NCBI RefSeq assembly: GCF_022129445.1
Contig: NZ_JADQAQ010000013.1
Location: 1 to 64,000, forward strand
DNA length: 64,000 nucleotides
Origin: Photobacterium sp. Ph5
Lineage (GTDB): Bacteria > Pseudomonadota > Gammaproteobacteria > Enterobacterales > Vibrionaceae
Direction: 5' to 3'
The notes beneath the pieces are model-generated. The model was not told where the DNA came from and made no database searches. It was given only the letters and a program-made list of their open reading frames with translations. Position 1 is the stretch's first letter. Every line of letters begins with the position of its first letter. Made by a program: the position numbers and the translations under genes. This document shows, one piece after another, positions 1-7,767 of this stretch.

Positions 1-41
1 CACGCCGGGGGTCGCGGGTTCGAGTCCCGTCCGCTCCGCCA
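1..41 (+). tRNA. tRNA-Asp (GUC), 3' part only
   Basis: The window opens inside a tRNA. The 41 bases match the 3' half of the enterobacterial/vibrio tRNA-Asp from the last anticodon base onward: the 3' side of the anticodon stem (GCCGG), the variable loop, a T arm with GGTTCGAGTCC, the acceptor strand CCGCTCC, discriminator G and an encoded CCA. The 5' half lies outside the window, so the GUC anticodon is inferred from the match and not fully visible. Confidence 0.88.
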
Positions 42-49
42 CTTATATT

Positions 50-79
50 AAGCCCTAGTCGAAAGACTAGGGCTTTTTT
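50..79 (+). terminator. terminator after tRNA-Asp
   Basis: An 8-9 bp stem (AGCCCTAGTC with GACTAGGGCT, loop GAAA) is followed by six T residues. It lies 9 bases past the CCA end of the tRNA and is a typical intrinsic terminator of a tRNA operon. Confidence 0.85.
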
Positions 80-113
80 GCATTTTGACTAAATGAGTTA
101 AATATATTTGAGT

Positions 114-206
114 GAGTTAGTAGTTCAGTTGGTTAGCCTCTTTATTGTAGAGCTTAGCGGCCTGTCAGATTGAAGGTTGCGGGTTCGAATCCCGTCCGAT
201 CTGCCA
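114..206 (+). pseudogene. degenerate tRNA-Asp copy
   Basis: The D arm TAGTTCAGTTGGTTAG and the T arm with GCGGGTTCGAATCCCGT followed by an encoded CCA are nearly those of tRNA-Asp, and the fragment GGCCTGTCA of the Asp anticodon region is still present. About 16 extra bases sit between the D arm and that fragment. The anticodon stem no longer pairs, and the acceptor strands (GAGTTAG with CCGATCT) give only two Watson-Crick pairs and three G-U pairs. I read it as a decayed or recombined tRNA-Asp gene. An alternative 4-bp hairpin (CTCT, loop TTATTGT, AGAG) could mimic an anticodon arm, so a tRNA-like transcript is not excluded. Confidence 0.7.
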
Positions 207-215
207 TTTCTTAAG

Positions 216-249
216 AAGCCCTGTTTGAAGTCACAGGGCTTGGGTTTTT
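216..249 (+). terminator. terminator after degenerate tRNA
   Basis: AAGCCCTGT pairs with ACAGGGCTT around a short loop, followed by GGGTTTTT. It mirrors the arrangement behind the intact tRNA and suggests the degenerate copy is still at the end of a transcribed unit. Confidence 0.75.
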
Positions 250-394
250 CTTTAGTTGTTATTGAAAATAGTTAAGATGATGTGAGACCTCCTTTCCTAC
301 TTTATCTGAGCTTTAATAAGTGAAGCTCTGAGCTTTGGTAATACTATCGTTGTTAGTTATATTTACCTCCTTGCTCTTATTTCAATGTTATACC

Positions 395-781
395 TTAAAT
401 TTGTTCATAGAGACCTGTATGTAATATCTCCTTTTGTTGACTATCACTACGATCACGACAGTACGCACGGTAACGTGATGCTAGGTAGGTAATGAGAGCT
501 GAAAAAACAGTATAAGCTACTAAGAAAGTGATTGGTGAATGAATAACGTTGTTAGAAAAGATCCAAATAACGCCACTAATAGTGATAGCTAATTTTGTGA
601 GTACAGCAAGTACAAGGTAGCTCATGACATATTGAGGTTGGCGAATTGCTTGATAAGCAATGAAATAGCTTATTCCAACCGCGATAATGGCCAGGCTAAA
701 ACCCACTGTAAATGAGTGGAAATGTTCGGTGAAAAGTATGGCTAAAACAATAGCGATGATACTAAAGATAATCTTTTTCAT
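395..781 (-). CDS. small four-span membrane protein, unknown function
   Basis: This 128-residue protein has four hydrophobic segments at about residues 4-18, 25-44, 53-76 and 83-101, then a charged C-terminal tail rich in Arg, Asp and Gln that is probably cytoplasmic. The start has a good ribosome site (AAGGAAA, about 7 bases before ATG). It shows no motif of a transporter or enzyme that I recognise. It stands alone between the tRNA region and the chitobiose operon, and its 3' neighbour on the same strand is about 240 bases upstream beyond a terminator, so it is probably a single-gene unit. A role as a small ATP-synthase-I-like or other accessory membrane protein would be a guess. Confidence 0.75.
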   Translation of the reverse strand: MKKIIFSIIAIVLAILFTEHFHSFTVGFSLAIIAVGISYFIAYQAIRQPQYVMSYLVLAVLTKLAITISGVIWIFSNNVIHSPITFLVAYTVFSALITYLASRYRAYCRDRSDSQQKEILHTGLYEQI

Positions 782-940
782 ACCGATTTCCTTGATTGCG
801 ATAAATTTAACGCCTAATAATCATGGACCCAAAATCGATATTTTTATGTGATTGGGCTATCTATTTTTATTTTTAGATGGGGTTATTACTGTAAATGGGC
901 TGGGTATCAAATTTTCATATGGAGGTAAAGAGAGTGACAA

Positions 941-977
941 AAGATAAAAGAAAAGGGTAACTGAAAAGTTACCCTCT
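941..977 (-). terminator. terminator at the end of the chb operon
   Basis: On the minus strand GGGTAACT and AGTTACCC form an 8-bp stem with a TTTC loop, followed by TTTTCTTTT. It lies about 50 bases after the phosphohexomutase stop codon and would end the whole chitobiose transcript. Confidence 0.85.
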
Positions 978-1022
978 AGCAAAGATCAGCGGTGTGATCT
1001 GCTAAAACAACAGCTATGTTTT

Positions 1023-2435
1023 TTAAACAGAAAGGAATGCTTTTAATTGAGCAAGTACTGCTTCTGCTTGCGCTTGATCTTCCATTTCAACAAAGATACG
1101 GAGTAATGGTTCAGTACCTGAGAAACGTGCAATCGCCCAACCGCCATTCTTAAAGTAAACTTTAGCGCCATCGGCATAGCTTACTTTTTCGATTTCATAG
1201 TCAAAATCCGGCAATGCTTTTTCTACATAGATCTTGTTGTACAGACGGTCACGATCAGCTGGTTTAAAGGTACAATCGCCTTCTGCTGTGTAGGCATAGC
1301 CAAAGCGTCCGTAGATCTCATCAAGTAATTCAGACAATTTCTTACCTGTAGAGCTGATCATTTCAACTAATAGACTTGATGCAAATACACCATCTTTACC
1401 TTTGATATGACCACGGATCGTTAGACCACCAGAGCTTTCACCACCGATTAAAGAGTCATCAGCTTCCATTTGTGAACTAATGTGCTTAAAGCCTACCGGC
1501 ACTTCAAATGATTTCTCACCATAAGCTTCTGCGACCTTATCTAAAAGGTGGGTGGTTGCGATATTACGCACTACCGAGCCTTTCCAGCCTTTATATTCAA
1601 GCATGTAGTAATATAGCAGTAGTAGTACTTCGTTCGGGTGAATAAAGTTACCTTTCTCATCAATAATACCTAAACGATCGGCATCACCATCAGTACCAAT
1701 ACCGATATCGTAGCCCTCGTGAGCGACAAGATGCTTTAAACGGTAAAGCGTTGCTGCACTTGGAGATGGCATTAAACCACCAAAGCCTGGGTTTTCACTA
1801 TCGTTGATCACGTCCACATCACAGCGAGCACTGATCAGTACCGTTTGTAGTGCATTTTTTGCCACCCCAAACATAGGATCGATAAGAACGCGAAGATTAG
1901 CTTTTTTAATCGCTTCCATATCGATGAAATCAATAATTGAATCAACGAACTCGTTCATTGGATTGATTATTTCAACTAACTTATCGTTTTGTGCTTGTTC
2001 AAAGTCGACACGTTTTACATCCGCATCGGTTAATACTGCGATTTGTTGTTCAATCTTTTGAGTAATGATTTCATCAGCATCACGACCGCCTTCAATGAAG
2101 ACTTTTATGCCGTTGTAATCTGCTGGATTGTGAGACGCAGTAATACAAGCTGAATAGGTTGCACCTGTTTGCTTGGCTTTAAACATCACAACAGGGGTTG
2201 GTACGAACTTATCGATGAAGCTACATTTAATGTTGTTACCCGCTAAAACTTCAGCAAACCACGTTGCGGCTTTATCGGATAGAAAACGACGGTCGTAACC
2301 AATAATGAAACCATTTTCAGTTACTGACTCTTTGATCATGATGTTAGCAAGGGCTTGAGCCACTAAGCGTACATTTGCTTGAGTAAACTCTTCACCAATG
2401 AAGGCACGCCATCCACCTGTTCCAAACTGAATCAT
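1023..2435 (-). CDS. phosphohexomutase of the chitobiose operon
   Basis: The 470-residue protein belongs to the alpha-D-phosphohexomutase superfamily. It has the phosphoserine loop TASHNP (Ser101), the metal loop GTDGDADR (Asp249, Asp251, Asp253), the sugar-binding GGESSGG and the phosphate-binding motif RFSGTEP near the C terminus. In its place as last gene of the chb operon it most likely isomerises GlcNAc 1-phosphate, released by the phosphorylase encoded just upstream, to GlcNAc 6-phosphate, which then enters NagA/NagB catabolism. Substrate preference (GlcNAc versus glucose or mannose) cannot be told from sequence. A terminator-like stem precedes it, so it may be expressed less than the upstream genes. 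It corresponds to VC0611 of V. cholerae. Confidence 0.9.
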   Translation of the reverse strand: MIQFGTGGWRAFIGEEFTQANVRLVAQALANIMIKESVTENGFIIGYDRRFLSDKAATWFAEVLAGNNIKCSFIDKFVPTPVVMFKAKQTGATYSACITASHNPADYNGIKVFIEGGRDADEIITQKIEQQIAVLTDADVKRVDFEQAQNDKLVEIINPMNEFVDSIIDFIDMEAIKKANLRVLIDPMFGVAKNALQTVLISARCDVDVINDSENPGFGGLMPSPSAATLYRLKHLVAHEGYDIGIGTDGDADRLGIIDEKGNFIHPNEVLLLLYYYMLEYKGWKGSVVRNIATTHLLDKVAEAYGEKSFEVPVGFKHISSQMEADDSLIGGESSGGLTIRGHIKGKDGVFASSLLVEMISSTGKKLSELLDEIYGRFGYAYTAEGDCTFKPADRDRLYNKIYVEKALPDFDYEIEKVSYADGAKVYFKNGGWAIARFSGTEPLLRIFVEMEDQAQAEAVLAQLKAFLSV

Positions 2436-2457
2436 GGAGGAACTCCTATTTCTCTCT

Positions 2458-2489
2458 CAAATAAAAAGAGGGAGGTGAATTCACCTCCC
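2458..2489 (-). terminator. internal terminator between chbP and mutase
   Basis: A perfect 10-bp inverted repeat (GGGAGGTGAA with TTCACCTCCC) is followed on the minus strand by CTCTTTTTATTT. It lies only about 10 bases after the chbP stop codon and upstream of the mutase. It could stop part of the transcription or protect the upstream mRNA. Confidence 0.75.
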
Positions 2490-2497
2490 TAACCGTT

Positions 2498-4903
2498 TTA
2501 GCCCATTACTACTGTAACAGTATTGGTTGTGCCTTCAGCTTGAGGGGCGATTGCGCCTTCGACTGTTTCACCGTTTAGCGTTATAGATTTAACGCCTTTA
2601 CTTACACCATTTGGGTTTTCAACTTTAATGTTGTATGTCGCGCCACGCCATTCACGAGTCACTTCAAAACCAGGCCAGCTTGTAGGAATACAAGGATTAA
2701 CAGTTAGACCTGCAAAGCCTGTTTGTACACCTAGGATAAAGTTAGTCACGGCAAAATATGCCCAACCAGATGTACCTGTTAACCATGGGTGGTTTGCACG
2801 ACCGTGATCTTGGTGATCACGTCCCATGATGAACTGAACGTATGAGTAAGGTTCTGCAATACGTTTTTCAATGATGTCGTTTTGGTTGTATGGGTTAAGT
2901 GCATCGTAGAACTTCATTGCACGATCACCACGACCTAGTTTCGCTTCAGCCACCCATGCCCATGGGTTTGGATGCGAGAAGATTGCACCGTTTTCTTTCA
3001 CGCCTTGATATACACGCGTAACGAAACCGATATCATCGTTAGGGGTTGCGAATGATGGTGCATTTAGGTGTAGACCGTATTCAGAGAATAGGTTTTCATC
3101 AACGGCATCCATTGCTTTCTCACCACGATCTTGTGATGCCATACCAGAAAGCACTGCTAGGGTATTTGACTCTAAGTGAATACGACCTTCAGTTTGTTGC
3201 GCTGTACCGATCTTGTCACCGTCTTTTGTTAGACCACGGATGTACCAGCCACCTTCGTCATCCCATAGGTGTTTTTCACACGCTTCACGTACGTTTGCTG
3301 CCATTTCAGTGTATTTAGCAACATCGGCATCTTTACCTTGATGCTTAGCAAGCTCGATGAATTCTTGTAGTGCCCAGAAGTGAAGGAATGACACCATTGC
3401 TGACTCACCGCCACCAAGGTTTAGACAGTCATTCCAGTCTGCACGAAGACCTTTACAGATACCTGTACGGCCTACGTATTCCGCTGAGAAATCGAGTGCG
3501 GCTTTCATGTGATCATAAACAGATGCATCACCGCCGTCAGCGTATGGGATCACTTCGTCAATGAAGCTCTCTTCACCGGTTTCTGTTACGTACTTACAGA
3601 TTGTTGGTACGATCCATAGGTGGTCATCAGAACAGGTATCTTCGATACCGTGGATCTTATCTGCATCACTAGGAGTTGGAACAACTGTTGGTGATTTTGA
3701 TGGCTCAACATCAGCCATGTCTGGATCGAACCAATCTGGATCAAATAGGTGTAGGCCGTAACCTGCTTTAACTTGTCCACGTAGTAAGTCAACAAGACGC
3801 TTACGTGTCATCTCTGGGTTTGAGTGAGGAACCGAGATTGCATCTTGTGCGGTATCACGGTAACCAAGGCCTGTACGACCGCCCACTTCGATAAATGATG
3901 CGAAGCGTGACCAAACCACACATGTTTCAGCTTGGTATAGAGTCCATGCGTTGATCATGGTATCTAGACCTTCGTTCGGTGATGTCACCTTGAACTTGTT
4001 ACAACGGCTGTTCCAGTGTTCTTTAATTTCAGCAAATGCAGCATCGACGGCAGCAATATCTTGGTATTTTTGACGTAGGCGTTGACCTTCGTTTTTACCG
4101 ACACCTAGGATGTAGCTAAAGCGTACTTCTTCACCTGGTTGGATAGTGAATTGCTTGTGTAGTGAGCCACAATGGTTGTAACAGGTTTGTACGTGGTTAG
4201 AACAACGTCCTTTTTCAACCGCAATAGGGTTAGCTTCATCACGGTAAGCACCAAGGAAAGTGTCACGTTGACCATCATAGCTATCAGGATCAAATGTAGA
4301 AGCTAGGTAGTAGAAACCTTCTTTCTCATTTGTGTTGTAGTAAAGATCATATTCAATCACGCCAGCTTCATAAGACGTACCTGCTGAGTACAGGCTCATC
4401 TGGTGGTTTTGGTTATCAGATTGAATATGGCTGAAAGAGAACTCAACAAATGAGAATGCACTAATAGTGCGCACTTCATCTGTCGTGTTTTTAATTACAA
4501 CATCCCAAACTTCAGCATCTTCGCCTTTTGGTACGAATAATGTTTTAGTTGCTTCGATGCCGTTGTAGTCACACTTAAACTTAGAGTAAGACAAACCGTG
4601 ACGCACTTCGTATGTTGCTTCGTCTAGGCTTTTTGCTACTGGTTGCCATGAGATTGACCAGTAATCACCTGTCGCATCATCACGAAGGTATACGTAGTGT
4701 CCAGGGCGATCAAATGTCGCATTTGGACGGAATTTCGTTACGCGATTGTACTCTGGAGATTTGTAGAATGAGTAACCACCTGCGTTTTGTGAAATTACTG
4801 TACAGAACTTCTCTGTACCTAAGTAATTTGTCCATGGTGCTGGGACATCAGGACGAGTGATAACATATTCTCTGTTGTCGTTGTCAAAATAACCGTATTT
4901 CAT
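2498..4903 (-). CDS. chbP: N,N'-diacetylchitobiose phosphorylase (GH94)
   Basis: The 801-residue enzyme has the length and sequence of the Vibrio chitobiose phosphorylases. An N-terminal beta-sandwich runs to about residue 270 and an (alpha/alpha)6 barrel follows. The general acid is Asp492 in ADWNDCLN, the same number as in the characterised V. proteolyticus enzyme. It splits cytoplasmic (GlcNAc)2 with inorganic phosphate into GlcNAc and GlcNAc 1-phosphate, saving one ATP. There is no signal peptide. AAGGA precedes the start by 9 bases. It lies 41 bases after the hexosaminidase gene and upstream of the mutase that uses its product. Confidence 0.96.
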   Translation of the reverse strand: MKYGYFDNDNREYVITRPDVPAPWTNYLGTEKFCTVISQNAGGYSFYKSPEYNRVTKFRPNATFDRPGHYVYLRDDATGDYWSISWQPVAKSLDEATYEVRHGLSYSKFKCDYNGIEATKTLFVPKGEDAEVWDVVIKNTTDEVRTISAFSFVEFSFSHIQSDNQNHQMSLYSAGTSYEAGVIEYDLYYNTNEKEGFYYLASTFDPDSYDGQRDTFLGAYRDEANPIAVEKGRCSNHVQTCYNHCGSLHKQFTIQPGEEVRFSYILGVGKNEGQRLRQKYQDIAAVDAAFAEIKEHWNSRCNKFKVTSPNEGLDTMINAWTLYQAETCVVWSRFASFIEVGGRTGLGYRDTAQDAISVPHSNPEMTRKRLVDLLRGQVKAGYGLHLFDPDWFDPDMADVEPSKSPTVVPTPSDADKIHGIEDTCSDDHLWIVPTICKYVTETGEESFIDEVIPYADGGDASVYDHMKAALDFSAEYVGRTGICKGLRADWNDCLNLGGGESAMVSFLHFWALQEFIELAKHQGKDADVAKYTEMAANVREACEKHLWDDEGGWYIRGLTKDGDKIGTAQQTEGRIHLESNTLAVLSGMASQDRGEKAMDAVDENLFSEYGLHLNAPSFATPNDDIGFVTRVYQGVKENGAIFSHPNPWAWVAEAKLGRGDRAMKFYDALNPYNQNDIIEKRIAEPYSYVQFIMGRDHQDHGRANHPWLTGTSGWAYFAVTNFILGVQTGFAGLTVNPCIPTSWPGFEVTREWRGATYNIKVENPNGVSKGVKSITLNGETVEGAIAPQAEGTTNTVTVVMG

Positions 4904-4944
4904 TGCTTTTTAATCCTTAAAAAATTTCACTCTACTGTGCGTGG

Positions 4945-6873
4945 TTATTCACAGTGGCGGTAATTAATACCCGCCTTGTCCAGGTAGCTAAGTTGACCTT
5001 TTAAACGTGCTTTGAAGTCATCCCAGTTACGATGTTTAGGGTCGCTCCAGCAAATCTCCGAGACTGCCAGTAAGCGGGGGTAAATCATATATTCAAATCG
5101 GCTTTGGTTATTTACTAATTCTGACCAAAGGGCGGTTTGAATGCCTAAAATGTGCTGCCGCTCAGAGTTTTCCTCGGATAGATCACTGAGTGGGTAATAA
5201 TTGTAAACTTTATCGAGTGGTAATTTTCCAGCCCAATCAACACCAGCTTCGTCAGCTGAATAGCCTTGAGCTAAATCTAAGTAAGTCTCTTGTGCTGGCT
5301 GCATCACAATGTCGTAGCCTTTTTGAATGCACTCTAAACCTGCTTGCTCATTTTGCCATGAGAAGATGATGGTATTTTTACTTACCTTTTCACCATGGGT
5401 TGCTTCTTCCCAACCCATCATGCGTTTGCCTTTACTTCCAATAATTTCTTCAGCAAAGCGAAGTAGGTGACCTTGTAGCTCTTTTGGATCGTCGTAACCA
5501 TGATCAGCCATCAGTTTTTGACAAGCTGGGCTATCTGTCCATACGCCGGCTGGAACTTCATCCGCACCAATATGAACAAAAGGTGCTGGAAACAAATCAC
5601 AGACTTCATTCAATACATTACTAATAAAACTGTAAGTACCTTTTATTGCAGGCGATAAAATATTATCGTTGTAATTTTGAATACTGCGATAGGTAGACAT
5701 ATCTTCTGGATCAATTAACAGATCCGGAAGTGATAAAATAGCGGCACGACAGTGGCCTGGGATATCAATTTCAGGAATGATCATGATCCCACGATCAGCA
5801 GCGTAGTCGATAACATCACGAATATCTTGTTTTGAATAAAAACCACCATAACGGTTAGCGATATTTGTAAATTGCGGAGCGATCACTTCATTAGGACCTC
5901 GCCAAGCACCAATACGGGTTAACTCTGGATAGGCATCTATTTCGATTCGCCAGCCTTCATCATCGGTTAAGTGCCAATGAAAGGTATTAAATTTGTAGCG
6001 CGCAAGTTGATTAATAAGGTGCTTAATGCGTTCAACGGGATGAAAATGACGACCACAATCAAGCATCATACCGCGATAACCAAAATGTGGTTGATCATTA
6101 ATATCTACCATTGGGATCGGATAGGCACAATCAGCCTGATGCGACGGTGTGCTTGGTATCAATTGAAGCAAGCTTGAAGTAGCGTAAACAAAACCAGATG
6201 CTGAATTTGCATGGATCCAGACGTTATCGTTTTCGACTAATAAACGATAGCCTTCATCCACGATGTCTTTATTCAAAGCGTAATGAATATTGCCTTGTTG
6301 ATTAACCGCGACAGGCTCATTTAGTAAATTATTGAGCTCTGTCTGTAGCCAATTAACAGCACCTTGTGCCAATGTTGGTGGTGTTGAAATTGCAGTCTGT
6401 TGGTTAATATGAAAAGCGCCCTGCAACGGCAACATTTTGTTAGGTTTAGGGATCAAGGCAATATCAGCAGCTTTCACTGGGAGAGATGTGTTATAACGCT
6501 CCAGTGCAGGTTGGTCGAGATTAATGGTACTGATATCGACTTTTAATGGTTTAATGTATTCATCGGTCGATGCTAATGAGATAAAGGCATCTAAAATACC
6601 ATCGTCATACAGTGTGAACGGCGCAGTACCAACAGAAAATTCGGTATAGAACAACCCATTTGCAGGTAAAAAATCCGTTTCTGAAAGTGTGCAATAGCTG
6701 CCAGTTTGACTCACTACACCGTTAGATAAGGTATCTGCTTTCACGTAACGGTTAAAGAGGAAATGCAGTGACCAATCATGTAACGGTTTATCAGTTAAGT
6801 TATGTAAACTTAAGGCAAAACGAGATTCACTTTCAGTTTTTTCTATAACAGTAAAATCAAGGCGGTAACTCAT
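4945..6873 (-). CDS. cytoplasmic beta-N-acetylhexosaminidase (GH20)
   Basis: The 642-residue protein has an N-terminal carbohydrate-binding-like region, a GH20b-type domain (about 135-255) and a GH20 barrel (about 262-620). The catalytic Asp-Glu pair is D438-E439 in HIGADEV, and HWHLTDDEGWRIEI is the typical strand. No signal peptide is present, so it acts in the cytoplasm on imported chitobiose or short chitooligosaccharides and releases GlcNAc. It gives the hydrolytic route beside the phosphorolytic one. It starts 9 bases after the kinase stop codon. It matches VC0613 in position. Confidence 0.95.
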   Translation of the reverse strand: MSYRLDFTVIEKTESESRFALSLHNLTDKPLHDWSLHFLFNRYVKADTLSNGVVSQTGSYCTLSETDFLPANGLFYTEFSVGTAPFTLYDDGILDAFISLASTDEYIKPLKVDISTINLDQPALERYNTSLPVKAADIALIPKPNKMLPLQGAFHINQQTAISTPPTLAQGAVNWLQTELNNLLNEPVAVNQQGNIHYALNKDIVDEGYRLLVENDNVWIHANSASGFVYATSSLLQLIPSTPSHQADCAYPIPMVDINDQPHFGYRGMMLDCGRHFHPVERIKHLINQLARYKFNTFHWHLTDDEGWRIEIDAYPELTRIGAWRGPNEVIAPQFTNIANRYGGFYSKQDIRDVIDYAADRGIMIIPEIDIPGHCRAAILSLPDLLIDPEDMSTYRSIQNYNDNILSPAIKGTYSFISNVLNEVCDLFPAPFVHIGADEVPAGVWTDSPACQKLMADHGYDDPKELQGHLLRFAEEIIGSKGKRMMGWEEATHGEKVSKNTIIFSWQNEQAGLECIQKGYDIVMQPAQETYLDLAQGYSADEAGVDWAGKLPLDKVYNYYPLSDLSEENSERQHILGIQTALWSELVNNQSRFEYMIYPRLLAVSEICWSDPKHRNWDDFKARLKGQLSYLDKAGINYRHCE

Positions 6874-6882
6874 ACTTCCCCC

Positions 6883-7767
6883 TTAAAGCTGATATAAATC
6901 ATGATTGCTACGCGCCATAGCGATAGCACCATCCATTGCGTCACCTTGAGGTGTCGCGATACGTTGTTGCATTGGCGGTACAAGCCAAGCATGAATGCGT
7001 TCTGCAATGCTTCCCATCAAACAAATCTTGTCTGCGCCACGTTGGATAAGTGCGTTCATCCACATTTCAATATCGGCTGCTGTTTGCGATAGCATCTCTA
7101 CCGCTAGTTTGTCGCCTTGTGCTGCGTGAGCAAATATACTTGGTGAGAATTGCCCATAATCACAAGGACGAGCAGCCTTAGACCATGACACGATACTGTC
7201 GACATCATGGTTAAAGTATTCGAGAACTGAACGTGCAAGGGGCGTTTGTTCAACAATACCATCAACGCTTAATAGCACTTGTTGGATAAGACGTAGCCCC
7301 ATCACAGCGCCACCACCTTGATCTGATATAGGGAATTCACGACCGCCAACCACATGTTGTTGACCATCTTTTAATAAGATCCCGCAAGAGCCAGTACCGG
7401 CAATTAAGATCGCACCATCTTTCCCCCCCCAAGCTCCTAAACATGCACCATAGGCATCGGTATTTAATGTCATTGCGGCATAAGAATGAGGCTGTTTCAT
7501 AAAGGCGTACCATGCGTCTTGTTGTTCAGCACCTGCGAGTGCTAGGCCTACTGACATATAACCAAAATGGCTCTTATTAAGACTCGCTTGGCTGGCTGCA
7601 GTTGCTATTGCATCATTGATTGATGCCATAGCAACGCTACTGCCTAATAGAATATTGGCACTACCCGTTTTTGCTTCACCTAAAATATGTCCGTTGATAT
7701 CGCAAATACGTGCGCGGCAAGAAGTGCCACCACCATCAACGCCGACTAAGTAACGAATATCAGCCAT
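6883..7767 (-). CDS. gspK: glucosamine / N-acetylglucosamine kinase (BadF/BadG family)
   Basis: The 294-residue ASKHA-fold kinase has the phosphate-1 loop VGVDGGGTSCRARI at the N terminus, GTGSCG for phosphate-2 and a GG-rich adenosine region (SDQGGGAVMGLR). It would phosphorylate the hexosamine released by the two glycosidases at position 6 with ATP. The V. cholerae gene at this position was described as a glucosamine-specific kinase; whether this one prefers GlcN or GlcNAc cannot be seen. It overlaps the preceding glucosaminidase gene by 8 bases, which suggests coupled translation. Codons for Trp-Gly-Gly contain a run of eight G residues (plus strand C8 at about 7423-7430); the frame is intact. 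Confidence 0.92.
   Translation of the reverse strand: MADIRYLVGVDGGGTSCRARICDINGHILGEAKTGSANILLGSSVAMASINDAIATAASQASLNKSHFGYMSVGLALAGAEQQDAWYAFMKQPHSYAAMTLNTDAYGACLGAWGGKDGAILIAGTGSCGILLKDGQQHVVGGREFPISDQGGGAVMGLRLIQQVLLSVDGIVEQTPLARSVLEYFNHDVDSIVSWSKAARPCDYGQFSPSIFAHAAQGDKLAVEMLSQTAADIEMWMNALIQRGADKICLMGSIAERIHAWLVPPMQQRIATPQGDAMDGAIAMARSNHDLYQL

Noticed and set aside
3046-4860. Several open frames antisense to chbP
   Set aside because: They are shadow frames of a highly conserved gene, without ribosome sites or family-like sequence.
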